This document shows positions 35,030-47,453 of a stretch of 64,000 nt of DNA, piece by piece; within the stretch, counting starts at the first letter, position 1, and each line of letters begins with the position of its first letter. A model generated the notes under the pieces. The model saw only the letters and a program-made list of their open reading frames with translations, was not told where the DNA came from and ran no database searches. The position numbers were made by a program, and so were the translations under genes. The DNA comes from Ryuthela nishihirai (Eukaryota > Arthropoda > Arachnida > Araneae > Heptathelidae): assembly GCA_038380435.1 (NCBI GenBank), contig JAWZYU010000001.1, forward strand, positions 16,844,001-16,908,000. Direction: 5' to 3'.

Positions 35030-35410
35030 TTTAAACATCATCTCGTGTAGGGTCCATCATCTCATGGAGGAGGAACCTACACGGAATGATTTAAACATCA
35101 TCTCGTGTAGGGTCCATCATCTCATGGAGGAGGAACCTACACGGAATGATTTAAACATCATCTCGTGTAGGGTCCATCATCTCATGGAGGAAGAACCTAC
35201 ACGGAATGATTTAAACATCATCTCGTGTAGGGTCCATCATCTCATGGAGGAGGAACCTACACGGAATGATTTAAACATCATCTCGTGTAGAATCCATCAT
35301 CTCATGGAGGAGGAACCTACACGGAATGATTTAAACATCATCTCGTGTAGGGTCCATCATCTCATGGAGGAGGAACCTACACGGAATGATTTAAACATCA
35401 TCTCGTGTAG
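35030..35410. repeat. 60-bp tandem repeat, six units plus a partial
   Basis: Unit of exactly 60 bp (for example GGTCCATCATCTCATGGAGG at its start) with very few differences between units: GGAAGAAC in the third and GTAGAATCC in the fifth. Because 60 is divisible by three, the plus strand stays open over 35064-35441 as a 20-residue repeat. I do not consider that a gene. Confidence 0.95.
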
Positions 35411-36429
35411 GGAGAGTTTACCATGTTGCTGTCATACATAACTACTGATTAGAGATTGCAGGTACGAACAATGAGACCAAAACCTCAGAAGGGACAGACT
35501 TAATGAGATGGGAGACAACTCAAATAGGACTTTGAATAGTCGTAGAGCTATCAAAATTCAAATTCGAATTTATTATAACATTAGGAGTACAAAAGTACAG
35601 TAGACATACAATACAAAACAGATTGCCAATACAACACAATATCAATACAACACTTTGCAAAGACCATCAAAACGACAAAATACAAAACTATGCAAAACCA
35701 CCAAAAAATTACAGTCAAAAACGAAGGAGCTTTCCAATTCTTCCAGGTTATAAAAAATTTATTTATCAAAGAAAATAAAGAAAATAAGCAAAAAATTCAA
35801 AAGAATAAAATTTAATTTTAGCAAATTAAAACTTTATTTTGTCAATTCGATGTAATCTAATTTCGACAAATATGCACATAAATTTTTCTTAAGAGTTGTT
35901 TACAACTTAAAAATTGGAAAATAGTTCTAAAAGTTAAAAAAAAATGTTTCCTCTCTTATTGTATACTCCAATGACATTTAGTACAATGAAATAAAACATT
36001 TTATGGAAAATTACCCCTTTCCTTTTTTTATATATAAAATTGTAAGCCCAAAAGTCTGGTGTTAAAATTAATATTTCTAATCAGAGTTAAATCTGATTTT
36101 GATACAAAAAGGTGGTTAAAAATATTACTTGTGTAGATGTATGCATATAGCTATAAGAGACGTACAGAAGATCATGAGTCCACTTATTTAATGAGACATT
36201 GAAGAAAATATGCAAAAATGATACCGACATTTCCTCTGAAGTGAAGTGATAATCCTTTGTGAGGAAAGGTGAACACATTGGAAAAGAGTAAAAAAAAGGA
36301 TATTTCTGTCTGGTATTTTAATAGCCAATTCTTACTTTCCTTTTTATCTTTTTAGTTACTTTATAGCAATAAAAACATGCATAACTTTTATCTGTATTGT
36401 AATTTATTCACTTAAAATATTGACATTGA
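35411..36429. other. Nothing recognised
   Basis: AT-rich; a weak local echo of AATACAACAC/AATACAAAAC near 35610-35700. No gene supported. Confidence 0.3.
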
Positions 36430-36456
36430 ATACTGATCAAAGGGACCGGTGTTCGA
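36430..36456 (+). repeat. SINE-B, left fragment (split by SINE-A)
   Basis: ATACTGATCAAAGGGACCGG, then TGTTCGA: the middle of the SINE-B tRNA-like head. The remainder continues at 36851 after the SINE-A insertion. Confidence 0.75.
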
Positions 36457-36850
36457 GGGGTGGGGATGGCTCAGTCGGTAGCGCGCCAGGCTCGTAATCT
36501 GTAGTTCCCAGGTTCGAGTCCCAGCGGGGTCAGCGTTGAGATTTATCTCCGCAAAATTCCCCGCCCTGCCCACGGTCAGTAGGGGACACCGATGGACTTG
36601 GAAAGGCCGCCGTCCGTCGGATGGGACGTTAAGCCGTGGCCCCATGTGTGGGAGAGCCATACCCTGTGCACGTTAAAGAACACGCTGGATTACCTTGACG
36701 GGAGGCTACCATCTGTCTCCCAACAGCTGTTCCAGTGGGTCCCTTCCCCCAACCTTCTCTGAGCCTTCGTGGTCCATGTGACCTGGGCATTTAGCCCATG
36801 GTGTGCAAAACAGTGCCGCTCAGAGGTAAAACAACCCAACAACCCAACCC
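36457..36850 (+). repeat. SINE-A inserted in the B box of a SINE-B
   Basis: Full-length (GGGGTGGGGATGGCTCAG to AACAACCCAACCC). The insertion splits the SINE-B B box, with TTCGA on the left and CGAATAAGGC on the right. Confidence 0.88.
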
Positions 36851-36984
36851 GAATAAGGCGTGGGTGTTTCTTTTCTTTCTTGTATTTCTGCTGAACTTAG
36901 CCTTTTTTTTTTAGAAACTTCCTCTTTGTCTCTCTTCAGACTTCTTTGACAAGCAGCTGCCTGAGGAATAATTTTTCTTTATTT
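36851..36984 (+). repeat. SINE-B, right fragment
   Basis: AATAAGGCGTGGGTG, TTTCTGCTGAACTTAGCC and CAAGCAGCTGCCTGAGGAAT continue the copy begun at 36430. Confidence 0.78.
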
Positions 36985-37065
36985 AAAAAGAAAAATACTG
37001 CCTGGTTGCTCCTTCCCTTGACTTTGAATGTTTCACTAAATGTTTTTTTGCAATTTGTTCTTTTA

Positions 37066-37924
37066 TTAGATTGATGCAAAACTTCGTCCCGTTTTTGCCA
37101 CTTGGCAGCCTAGACGTACCATTTCCCGGCATTGCGTAGGTGTGTGGCTCACAGATCCAAGTGAGCCACACACCTACGCAATGGTGGTGTCAATCACAGA
37201 TCCAAGCAATTGTGGTTTAGTTAAGCTCACATTCCAACGTAGTTTTTTTTCCTTAAGTAATACGAGGATACTTACTATCTTGAATATTGATTATATTTTT
37301 ACTTCAATGAAGTCTACACACATACACAATGTTACACACAACATGTTCTTTGGCTCTCAATTTCGCAGCCAAAGAACATCGAACAGACATAAAAACTAAT
37401 AAATTAACTACTGCCGTAGCTAAAGGAATTATTGAAGGACAGTTAAGCCATGAAAATTGCAGCTGCACCAAGAAAGAAATTTCAGTTAAGTACAGCGAAA
37501 CAAGACCGTATTTGCAAAAACGGTACACATGTGCCAATGAAGAAACGTAGGGGTCACTGTTACCATGGAGACTCCTACTTGAAGAAGAAGCGCACTGCCG
37601 AAGAAAGAACATTCGCTCATGAGAATGCCCGAGTTGGGAGAAACGCATTAAGAAATTGAACTGTGTAAAGTTGTGTGTAGCATTGTGTATGTGTGTAGCA
37701 TTGTGTATGTGTCTGTGTAGACTTCGTTAAAGTTAAAATATAGCCAATATTCAAGATAATAAGTCTCCTCGTATTACTTAAGAAAAAGAAACTAAGTTGG
37801 AATGTGAGCCTAAACCACAATTGCTTGGATTTGTGATTAACGAACCACACACCTATATAATGCGGGAAAGGTAAGGCTAGGCTGCCAAATGGCAAAAACG
37901 GGACGAAGTTTGGCATCAACCTAA
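37066..37924. mobile_element. Long inverted-repeat element, 859 bp, unclassified
   Basis: Ends TTAGATTGATGCAAAACTTC (left) and, complemented, TTAGGTTGATGCCAAACTTC (right). The arms (about 37066-37330 and 37690-37924) match along most of their length, including CAAGCAATTGTGGTTTAG and AAGTAATACGAGGA. The centre (about 37340-37660) carries short open frames on both strands with no recognised domain. No certain TSD. Probably a non-autonomous DNA transposon or foldback element. Confidence 0.75.
37130..37183. repeat. Perfect 23-bp hairpin inside the left arm
   Basis: Arms 37130-37152 and 37161-37183 are perfect complements around AGATCCAA. The right arm of the host element has only a single copy of this segment, so the hairpin arose as a local inverted duplication. 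Confidence 0.92.
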
Positions 37925-38370
37925 TATAATAGTAAAACGGAAATTACATTTGTAAATAATCAATATTTAATCAGATATGGACATGGACATGGTCTACTAT
38001 GCCCGACGACATACTGTCATCATCTACAGAGAATGCCCTCATGACAAGGACTGCTCGAGTTTACCCAACCTGAACAAACTTTTGTCTCTTTGAAGGACCA
38101 ACTGCAAAAAGCTAATAAGCTCTTGCCCCTGAATAATATCCGATGCCTTTATGAGTCCACGTCGCGACTTACAACTAAATATAACACCCTTAATAGAAGA
38201 CACATTTTCTACTGATAATGGATAGGTTACTTTATCTAAAGCATCATTTTTTTCTGTAGTTTAAATCTCTTCTTTTCCTCCAACAATTTATCACTATACT
38301 AAATTCCATGGATTCCATTTCCTTCAGGTTGAGGCAATTTGGTTATCACTGAGTAAGTATCAAAGTGTTG
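37925..38370. other. Nothing recognised
   Basis: No supported gene or matched repeat. Confidence 0.3.
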
Positions 38371-38491
38371 ATCTAATGGAATATGTTCTTAAGACAATAA
38401 TTCTAATGGAATATGTTCTTAAGACAATAATTCTAATGGAATATGTTCTTAAGACAATAATTCTAATGGAATATGTTCTTAAGACAATAAT
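38371..38491. repeat. 30-bp tandem repeat, four units
   Basis: Unit TCTAATGGAATATGTTCTTA plus AGACAATAAT, repeated four times with essentially no divergence. Recent local expansion. Confidence 0.95.
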
Positions 38492-39206
38492 TCTAATTTG
38501 TTTCTAAGTATTTATTGTTCAAAAGTATTATTTCTTTCACTTTCATATGCAAACGGTTCTCGAATTCTGAGTCGAAAAAATAAATAAAAAGAATTTTAAA
38601 TCAATGAGTACTTACTGAAGAAGAATTCATTTCAGTAGAATGAGTAATGTGAGGGTAAATAAATGAATAAATCTCTTTAGTTTTTCTAAAACAAATGTGG
38701 TGAAATGATTAATATAGAAATATTAGGTGGAGAAAGAGTTGAATGTCTGAGAAATGGAGTCGTGGAAAGATGCATCAAAGTTGGCTGAATTAAAGCTGAG
38801 AGATTAGAGGACTGAAAAATGGACGTTGCATGTAAAGCGTTTTCTGAATACAGAGATAACTTCATTCCACTGCATAATATGCCAAATGAAAAAGAGAATG
38901 ATCATCGATGCAAATATGTTTGCCTTTAGGGTTCCTCCTTTGTCTTTGCTCTTCTTGACAATTTTAATTTTCCTCCGTTCTGCCATATTTTGTTGCTTCG
39001 AACTTAATAAAGAGCAGGGTACAAATTTGTGTTCCATCTCGTAAAAGGTGATCGAAAAATTGATGCTACTAAGAAATGAAACCAAACAATTTATTGCTGA
39101 GAGCAAATTAAAATAAAACTTACTTAAAATGATGAAAATTAATAAAAGAATAGAAAAAAATTTAATACATCTTTCAAAGATAATATAACAGGCAAAACAA
39201 ATTAAA
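38492..39206. other. Nothing recognised
   Basis: AT-rich; overlapping short open frames on both strands, no domain. Confidence 0.3.
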
Positions 39207-39216
39207 CTGTTGTTTC

Positions 39217-39586
39217 TTGAAGTGGGGTTGGCTCACTCGTAGCGCCACAGGCTCCTCATCTGATTTTCCCAGGTTCGAGTCCCGACTGGGCCAGTGTTGA
39301 GAATTTTCTCCGATAACCCCAGTTCTGCCCTTGGTGAGGAAGGGAACACGTTGGACTTGGAAAGGCAGCCATCCTACGAATGGGATGTTAAGCCGCGTCT
39401 TCCTGTTCAGTTGAGAGTTATTCATTGCGCACGTTAAAAGACGCTGTATGGCTCTTTCGCGGCTCACATCTGTCTCAGCTCTCCAATGGATTCTCTTCCC
39501 CCAACCTTTTCTGAGCTTTTTAGGTTCTTGTGACCTGGCAATTTAGCCGTTTTGGACGAAAAAAGTGCCTCTCTGAGGTAATCCAG
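39217..39586 (+). repeat. Older SINE-A subfamily copy with 10-bp TSD
   Basis: Clearly homologous along its length (head GGGGTTGGCTCACTCG, perfect B box GGTTCGAGTCC, body, then CTCTGAGGTAATCC) but strongly diverged. The TSD CTGTTGTTTC is still readable at 39207-39216 and 39587-39596. Confidence 0.88.
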
Positions 39587-39596
39587 CTGTTGTTTC

Positions 39597-41439
39597 AATA
39601 ACATGAAAATAAACGATTATGGCATTTCTTAGAGACTGTAAATTCATTGAAGCTTATAAATATTGTGTACAATTTCAAATTAGGGAATAGATTAAATCAA
39701 TCTTCAGTTTTCAAGTCAGTTTTAATTCTTGCTGTCACTACAAAAACAGTCTGGATTTTCTCTATATAGAAAGAAATAGGATGATAAATTGAAAAATAAA
39801 TCTTTTATAGAAAAAGAAAACTGATGATAAACATATTCGTTAAATCTATCTATATCTTGATTTTCAGCAATGCGTTTTCAATATTTAAAGATGTATTAAA
39901 GCCGGAACATTAAATTCCACCTTTAAAATTTTATCTGAAACAAATATAAAAGAGTAATTGCAAAAAGAAAGTTTAAAACATCTTTTTTTTTTCTTTGCAA
40001 AAGGTGTCTTAGAGGATAACACAAAATAAGTTTTTTTAGTGTTTTATAATCATTATAAAAATATAATCGTAAACACGTAATTTAAGTTGTAACTAATGCT
40101 GATATTGATTACCATTTAATCGAAACTTATTTGAGTTTGTAATTTCTGCTCATATTGTGGCTGAGGGTCCATTTTCTTTTGGGACAATGTATAACAGTTG
40201 AATATTGTTTCATTTAGTTTTGAAGCAAATTTTATTGACAGTTATTTAAACATTATAACTTCCGTAATTTTCTAAAATGGCTGAATGCACGTTATTAAAA
40301 ATTATAATTCTGAAAAATTTAATTTAAATCTATAGATCCTTTCTACTAACATTTTCATAGTTTATTTTAGAAATGGCGGAACTCCAAATATGATATTCCA
40401 ATAATTTCATATATTGTTGATTGCCATTCTGATATTCCAGAAATTCCCAATTTAACACAGAATTGCAATGTCCAAAAAATTCTTGTAGAATATTTTTAAA
40501 TTGTCTTTTATTTCTAAAATCATTGGTTCGAAGAACATTTCTCGATAAATTTAAATACATCATTTAAAGCCTTTTATATTCCTCTTAGTCACGTATCAAG
40601 TCAAGGTTTTAGATGAGAGAATTTCAAAGCAGCAGTTATATCCATTGAAGAGATGATTCGTTTCGAGTTAAAGATTACCCACATGTTGCTCTCTCTCTTT
40701 TAGTTTGCCTAAAAGTATATCCTCCAAGAGCAATGTCCGCATCTTTCCTCTTGTATCCGAGCTGTCCCTTTCCCTCTCAAAGATGCCATCTATGTGCCCG
40801 TCACGTTCGTTTCGAATTTGTGTTCCCCGCGCCAAGTTTCAAGACTTACCGAATGAGTTTGCGCCTACATCGTGACATCAGCCTCTGCGAATCAATGCAG
40901 GATCTGCAGATGAATAACATACAGAGTCACTAGAAGGCCACATCATCGTTTCTTCGCTTCTCTCTGCAGATATCTGCTTATTAGGAGAATGTTCAAGAGT
41001 ATATTATGTTTGTGCTCCTGTCTGTATGCTGCTGACAAGTTCTACGTGGATTTCAATCCAACTTAAGCTTAATTTGCGTTCACCTGAGACAAAATGAGCA
41101 GAGTACATAAGAACTGCTCGTCGAAAGGCCGGACAATAAACATGAGCATTAATAAATAATACGAACAGAACCACATAAAATCTGTTTATTGATTGTCTGG
41201 TGAAAGTTCGTTGAAAACTTTAGTATAAATTTTAGCAGGAATTACAACTTTGTATAAAAGTTGCTTTATAAGCTAAAGGTGATTTTTTCTCTTCAAGCTA
41301 AACAATCTACAGCTCAACAAGTTTCGAATGACTTAACATTTGTCGAAATTGGAAACGTTAAAAGGACAATATAAAACAGATTAAAAACTTTCATAATAAG
41401 ATTATTATATTGAGTATTATTTCATGTACTTTCTACTGA
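39597..41439. other. No supported gene over 1.8 kb
   Basis: AT-rich left part. A more GC-balanced stretch at 40680-41000 has a 66-codon open frame (40733-40933) that resembles nothing I know. Confidence 0.35.
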
Positions 41440-41755
41440 GTGAGGATTATTTCAGTCGGTATCATGAAGTGATTTAATCTGCCTTGGTAAGAAAGGAATA
41501 CCGATGTACTTGGAAAGGAAAGCCTACGTCGGATGGAATATTAAACCATGGTTCCGTGTGCAGACGAGCAATACCCTTAAACTTTGGTGAACACATTTAA
41601 TGTGCTTTACGGGATACTTCCTCCTCTCTCCTAGGAATTATCCAAAGAGTTATCCCTTCCTCTAACCTCTCTGAACTTTTAGAGGTCTTGTGACCTGGCC
41701 ATTTAGCAAATTGAATGCAGAAAACTGTCGCCCAGAGATAAACCTTCCAATCCCA
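41440..41755 (+). repeat. Old, decayed SINE-A copy
   Basis: Homology at AATACCGATGTACTTGGAAA, CGTCGGATGGAATATTAAAC, CTTGTGACCTGGCCATTTAG and CAGAGATAAACC. The tRNA-like head is almost unrecognisable. Confidence 0.75.
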
Positions 41756-41989
41756 CTTTCTGCACAAAGTAACGCCCTAAACTTGCTTATCTTCTGAGGC
41801 AGTGGAAATGTGTAATTACAGAGATTAGCAATTATATTTTCTAATGTTTATTACTTGCAGTGAAATTGTTTGCTACTCTAGTATAGTCTCGCAATCGATT
41901 AATATTGAGGATATGATGAAATTTCATCCTGATTCTTTTAGTTTCCCCTCATTTGATGTACTGGCCAATCGATACTCAAAGATATTCAG

Positions 41990-42381
41990 GGTTGGGTTGT
42001 TGGGTTGTTTTACCTCTGAGCGGCACTTTTTTGCACACCATGGGCTAAATGGCCAGGTCACATGGACCCCGAAGGCTCAGAGAAGGTTGGGGGAGGGGAC
42101 CCACTGGAACAGCTGTTGGGAGACAGATGGTAGCCTCCCGTCAAGGCCATCCAGCGTGTTCTTTAACGTGTACAGGGTATGTCTCTCCCGAACACGGGGC
42201 CACGGCTTAACGTCCCATCCGACGGACGGCGGCCTTTCCAAGCCCATCGGTGTCCCCTACTGACCGTGGGCAGGGCGGGGAATTTTGCGGAGATAAATCT
42301 CAACGCTGACCCAGCTGGGACTCGAACCTGGGAACTACAGATTACGAGCCTGGCGCGCTACCGACTGAGCCATCCCCGCCC
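41990..42381 (-). repeat. SINE-A, full-length with 14-bp TSD
   Basis: Flanked by TCAAAGATATTCAG (41976-41989) and TCAAAGGTATTCAG (42382-42395), one mismatch. (AACCC)n tail at the left, tRNA-like head at the right. Confidence 0.92.
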
Positions 42382-42673
42382 TCAAAGGTATTCAGAGTTA
42401 AACTGTAAGTGTGATAGGAAATGTCTATATATATTTGTTTCCAGAATCCCATCCGTGATCTAAGAATAATAATTGCACACTTGAAATGCCAAAAGTCATT
42501 CCGTGAGTGCCAAAAATGAGGAAAGAAATAAGTTTTTCCTTCGCAATAATCCTATGTGCCATATCCATTAATTAACTTTTCAAAACAAAAGCTAAAACAA
42601 AGCACTAAGTGCCTATTTCTTCTAATGTACAAATACTTCTTAGTGCAAATCCCGAAAGAGAGCTTTGGTAGTA

Positions 42674-42915
42674 CAGTCGCTCAAAAAAGTATCCGAACAC
42701 TAGGGTTGATTACAGAATTCAGAAAAAATATCTGGCGCTGATTTTTTTAGAAATTAGTGATCTGGCAACCTTCGTGTCACGTGACAGCTGTTGCAACCTT
42801 CGTGTCACGTGACACGAAGGTTGCCAGATCACTAATTTCTAAAAAAATCAGCGCCAGATATTTTTTCTGAATTCTGTAATCAACCCTAGTGTTCGGATAC
42901 TTTTTTAAGCGACTG
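42674..42915. mobile_element. Palindromic MITE, copy 4
   Basis: 242 bp, TA-flanked (42672-73, 42916-17). Private changes occur on both arms: CTAGGG/CCCTAG and GGCGCTGATT/AATCAGCGCC. A 30-bp duplication lies at the centre (CCTTCGTGTCACGTGACA twice). Confidence 0.92.
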
Positions 42916-44639
42916 TACCTCCCAATAGTGTTTACGCTTAAGTGCCGGAATTTCTTTTCGACACTTGATATTTTTGATGTTTAACGCCTTCAGTTGCCAA
43001 AGACATATTATGGGTTTTGTTTCGAGTTTCTGGGGATCGCAATGGAATTCCGGGCAGAGTAGCAAAGATTTTCAAAGTAAAATGCAAACAATACCTGCCC
43101 CTTCACGCAACTCAATTTTTGGCATATATCAAATTCCCGTGACAGTGGTTGAAGAAAGGAATGAGAAAAAATTATTTCTTAAGAGTGAATATACGTCTCA
43201 TTTGTATAGTTATAGGGAATACAATGTAATTGTTCACTGAAGTAAACATAATGGCGATATTACTTTGAGGCATTTTTTTTAGATAACTACTGGGAGAAAT
43301 TTTTTTGTGTGTTCGAGCGTAAACTACTTTGAACAACTTTCTAACTTCCTAATTAAATATTTTGTCGCTAAAGCCACGTGAATAAGAACACCCTTAGCAA
43401 ACTAGTGCCAAAAAGAACTAATTATGCTGCTTATTTGGTTTGGAAGGGGACACGCGAAGTTGACTCCTCGCTTAATGGAAAGGTAAATATCCAAAGTGAA
43501 CAGAGGTCTCTGCACGTGGAAGAAAGTCTGCTGTCATTGGATGAATGAGCAGAGAACCTTCCAATCAGCGTTCTATACCTGTTTTGTTAAAAATAGCTGA
43601 AAAAGGGAGAGAAGCCATGGAGAATAATAGACAGAATAAGAGGGGTTTTTTTTCACAGCAGAGACAATGAGGATTTAAATATTTTTTTATGAGTTCTTTT
43701 GGTCTTTTTAATTACGGCATCCGCCTGTTATTGATTTCATTCGGTGAAGCTAAAGAACGTGCTCTTCTTTCAAGATGAGTTTATTACAAGACACTGCGGC
43801 TCTTTTAGTGGTAAATGAATGGCTTTTTTTTTTCTGCACATAAATTATAGAGATTTCTTAGGCTTCTCTGCAAAAGTGCCAACATAGGGTCGTATTTTCG
43901 ACTAAGCTTATTACTATGTAAAAAGCTAAATCTTTTTTTTCTCTAATTGTGACACAGTTGCAAAAAGATGTTTAAATGAGGAGATTAATTCTTCGGCGTA
44001 TTTATTCAAGATGCTTAGTCATTGTGAGGTTTCAGCGCGCATTTTAAGAACCACTGTCAATGTTTGTGTTTCTTCTTAATGCAAAGCAAATACATTTAGA
44101 GCATCTTTCGTAAATGCCTAGCTATAGGGAAAGGAATCGAAATAAAGACTTGCAACTCAAATAAGAAAGCAACGATTAGGTCAGCTGATACGGATATTAA
44201 AGCAGAATTAAAGGATACATTCAATAAGCTAACCACAAAAAACCCTTTAACGATATCGATGGAAATACTTATTTTTAACTTGTTATCATATATTTCAAGT
44301 GTAAAGAAGATTCCAAGAAACAGTGTTTTTACATATACAAGGTGATTAAAATTAAACTGCGACACTTTGCAGATATGTGGATGAAAATCTGTTGTGCTCA
44401 CAGAACTGAAATTTGGAGTGGACCAGTAGTCAAGTCGTGCGAGATGTAATGATATTAAGAAAAAATAATTCCGAATAGTGACACCTGGTGGAACATGGCG
44501 CTGTGTTGAAGAGCTACCCAGACGGCGTTCATGTCTCATGTTAACGCACGTCAAACAGTTCAGTGTGATGTCCATCGACGCTTAGAATCGAAAACTGTTT
44601 TCGTTTGTCGTTCGTAACATTTGTTTTCATATTGTAACT
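42916..44639. other. No supported gene; one possible transposon end
   Basis: AT-rich. Near 44338, TACAAGGTGATTAAAATTAA resembles a Tc1/mariner-type terminus, but no partner end was found. A 159-codon minus-strand open frame at 44096-44575 has no recognisable domain and low-complexity composition. Confidence 0.35.
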
Positions 44640-45208
44640 AAATTAGTGCAATCTGTTGAATTTCTCTCTGCTGAATTAAATAAAATACCGAGTAGAATTA
44701 TTGATTAATCAATTTTACCTGATTCTAGAAAATCTCTTGTAATTTAGAAATAAGATAAAGTATAAATTTTTCAGAAAGCGAAGGGAACGTCCTTTCGATT
44801 TGTGTTTTAAGCGGTTTTACTATAAACATCGTAATAATTTATTATTGAACTTACATAGGAAGAAGGAATTATATTTCCTAATTTAGTTAGCGAAACTGTG
44901 GGGAATGTCAGAGCACAGTGGAAGCTAATTAATCAACTCATAGCGGAGGACAATTGCTCGCAGATTATCGAAATCTTCTCTAAAGCCGGTTGAGTAATTG
45001 CGGATCCTAAGAATATTGCAAACGAATTTAATAATTTATTTATTAGTGTTTCTCAGTTATACACAGGAGACGATGTAAATAACCATATTGGAATTGCTTC
45101 CTCTCCTTTTGATGTTGAAATTGAACAAAATGCATTTATGATGCCAACCAATGAGCATGAATTTATGACTATAATAAAAGTCTTCCTCGGAAAAAAAGTC
45201 TTATGGTA

Positions 45209-45422
45209 TAGACGTCCCGTTACTGAATGGTTAACACGCTTGACTAGTGATGAAAGACACTTGGTTTCGAGCCCCCGGTAAGGCATGGATGTTTGTTTTA
45301 TTTATCTGCTGAGGTCCCGCCATACTCACAGACCTTCTACTATGGTGTATAAACTGACAGGTTCCTATTAAGACCTCTATGGCAAAGCAGCTCCTTGACG
45401 GTGGTATTTATTTATATTTTTA
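45209..45422 (+). repeat. SINE-B inserted in the LINE
   Basis: Head GAATGGTTAACACGCTTGAC, B-box-like GGTTTCGAGCC near 45263, CTGCTGAGGTCCCGCC, CAGACCTTCTACTATGG, CAAAGCAGCTCCTTGACGG. Interrupts the LINE just after the KKSYGID block. Confidence 0.85.
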
Positions 45423-45488
45423 TAAACGGAATGAATGTAGAATTGCTTTTGGTTGTTGCCCCATATATAAGTAATATGTTTTCTTATA

Positions 45489-46039
45489 CACTGGTTTCCA
45501 TAAATTAGGGAAAATCCCTATGTTAAGTCAATGGGAAGCTAACGTCAAGGCTCTATAACTTCTAAAATAAGTTTTTTTTTATTTTGAAAAATGTGATTGC
45601 AGATAAAGATCTCAATCAAATAAACAATATCTCGATTTTCAACAATATTCGTTCAGTATTTCATGAGTTATGTAAATTTGAATATTTGAATAAGAAACTT
45701 ATACAAAACTGAAGAATAGTGAAAGAATTCTTTACACAAAGTTCTAAAATAAAAACTTATTTTATTAAACACATTGATACTTATTACTAAGTTTTAATTA
45801 ACTTCTGAAGTCAATTTTTGTGGCTGGCATTGTTATTGTTAAATATTCAAACTTCCATAACTCATTAAATACTGGACGAATAATGTTGAAAATCGAAATA
45901 TTGATTTATTTGCTTGAGATATTTTTCTGCAATCACATTTTTCTAAACAAAAAAAAATATTTTAGAATTTATAGAGTTTTCGTTTATAGCTTCCCATTGA
46001 CCTAACATAGGAATCTTCCTTAATTTATGGAAACCAGTG
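45489..46039. mobile_element. Foldback MITE, 551 bp, TA-flanked, inserted in the LINE
   Basis: TIRs start CACTGGTTTCCATAAATTA on both ends, with TA outside (45487-88, 46040-41). The arms pair through most of the element, for example TCAATGGGAAGCT, GTGATTGCAGA and AATATCTCGATTTTCAACA on the left have complements on the right, so it is an ancient large palindrome. No coding capacity. The Tc1/mariner group is inferred from the TA target. Confidence 0.88.
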
Positions 46040-47453
46040 TATATATATATGTGTGTGTATATATATACAATTTGAGTTTTCGAAATGGTCAGTTTCCGTC
46101 TACGCTGAAGAATGTAGTTTTGGTTCCTATTTTTAAGAAAGGTGACAATAAAAATATTGCAAATTATAGACTCCATTTCCTTACTACCTGTTTTATTAAG
46201 AATTCTGGGAAACCTTTTTAAATTAGAACTACTGAATTTCTAATTGTACAAATTTTTTAGACGCATCAGTATGGTTTCTTGAAAGGAAGAATTGCTGAAA
46301 AAGCTTTGCTTAACTTCATGAGTTCTGTGTATGCTTCTTTAAATTATTATTATTCATCTTAACATATTATTAATGCATGTCTCATCTATATTATTAACAC
46401 ATGAAAACAAATGTTATTATTATAAAATAATTTTTTTAGATATTTAAAAAGAATTTGATATTGTTGATCACAATATTCCACTAAATAAATTGTTTAGAAG
46501 TGGTTGGTATTCGGGCTTGTCATTAAAATGTTTCGTGTCAATTAGGTAAACTGGAAACAATGCTTTAAAATTACAAGTTCATATAGTGATAATAAAATCC
46601 CACATGTAGGAGTTCCCCAAGGATCAGTTTTGGGACCAATCTTGTTTTTGACCTATATAAATAGTTCATGTTCCCATTCTTCCATGGGTTCTTTGACAGC
46701 TTTTGCTGATCATTTTGCGTTAAGTTATGCCACCGAGACTCGAGATGAGATTCGGTCAAAAACAAATTGCGATTTACTTGTGTTGCAACAATGGTTTGCA
46801 TTGAATAAACTAAAAATTGGGATATTGAAATCATAGATAATGAATTTCAACATAGGCCTGGTGTCTGAAATTTATGATCCTTTTAAATATCATGAAGTAG
46901 AATATATTGTTCTAACTGAACTTAGAAATTGTAATTATAGTGCGATTGAACAGGTCACTCCTTTTAAATATCTGAGGGTTGCTTCAGATAGTAAATTGTC
47001 TTGGAAACCGCATGTGATTGAATTGCATTGAAATAAATAATTATCTTAGAAAGTTTTATTTTCTAAGATACTGGTGGCACTTATGTTGCTGTTTCGAAAT
47101 CATTAAACTGTTCCATTTAACTGTTCAGAACCTGTTTTTTTTTTTAAGATTAATTCTGTTTAAAACTAAAACTGAACACTCATTACCACTTTTTCATAAT
47201 TTATATATTCTGCCGATTAGGCATTTGTATATATATATATACAGTTTCAGAGTTTTTTTTACCAGTAGTGATAATAGGTGTATGAATTATTATGGAATAT
47301 ATGGAAATAGTTTAAGAGGAAGAGTCGTTCCTTTCTTTACCAAGGGCAAATTCAACTAAATTCAAAAAGGTTTTCCTTTAAACAGCACCGGAGATTTTCA
47401 ATTCCCTACCTACGAAATTAAAATAGCTACTAATTATACAAGCTTCTCTAAGC

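Noticed and set aside
35064..35441. 125-codon open frame made of a 20-residue repeat
   Set aside because: Produced by a 60-bp tandem array whose length is a multiple of three. No start context, domain or unique flank supports a gene.
44096..44575. 159-codon minus-strand open frame
   Set aside because: Composition is hydrophobic and low-complexity, it has no motif, and it lies across a possible transposon end.
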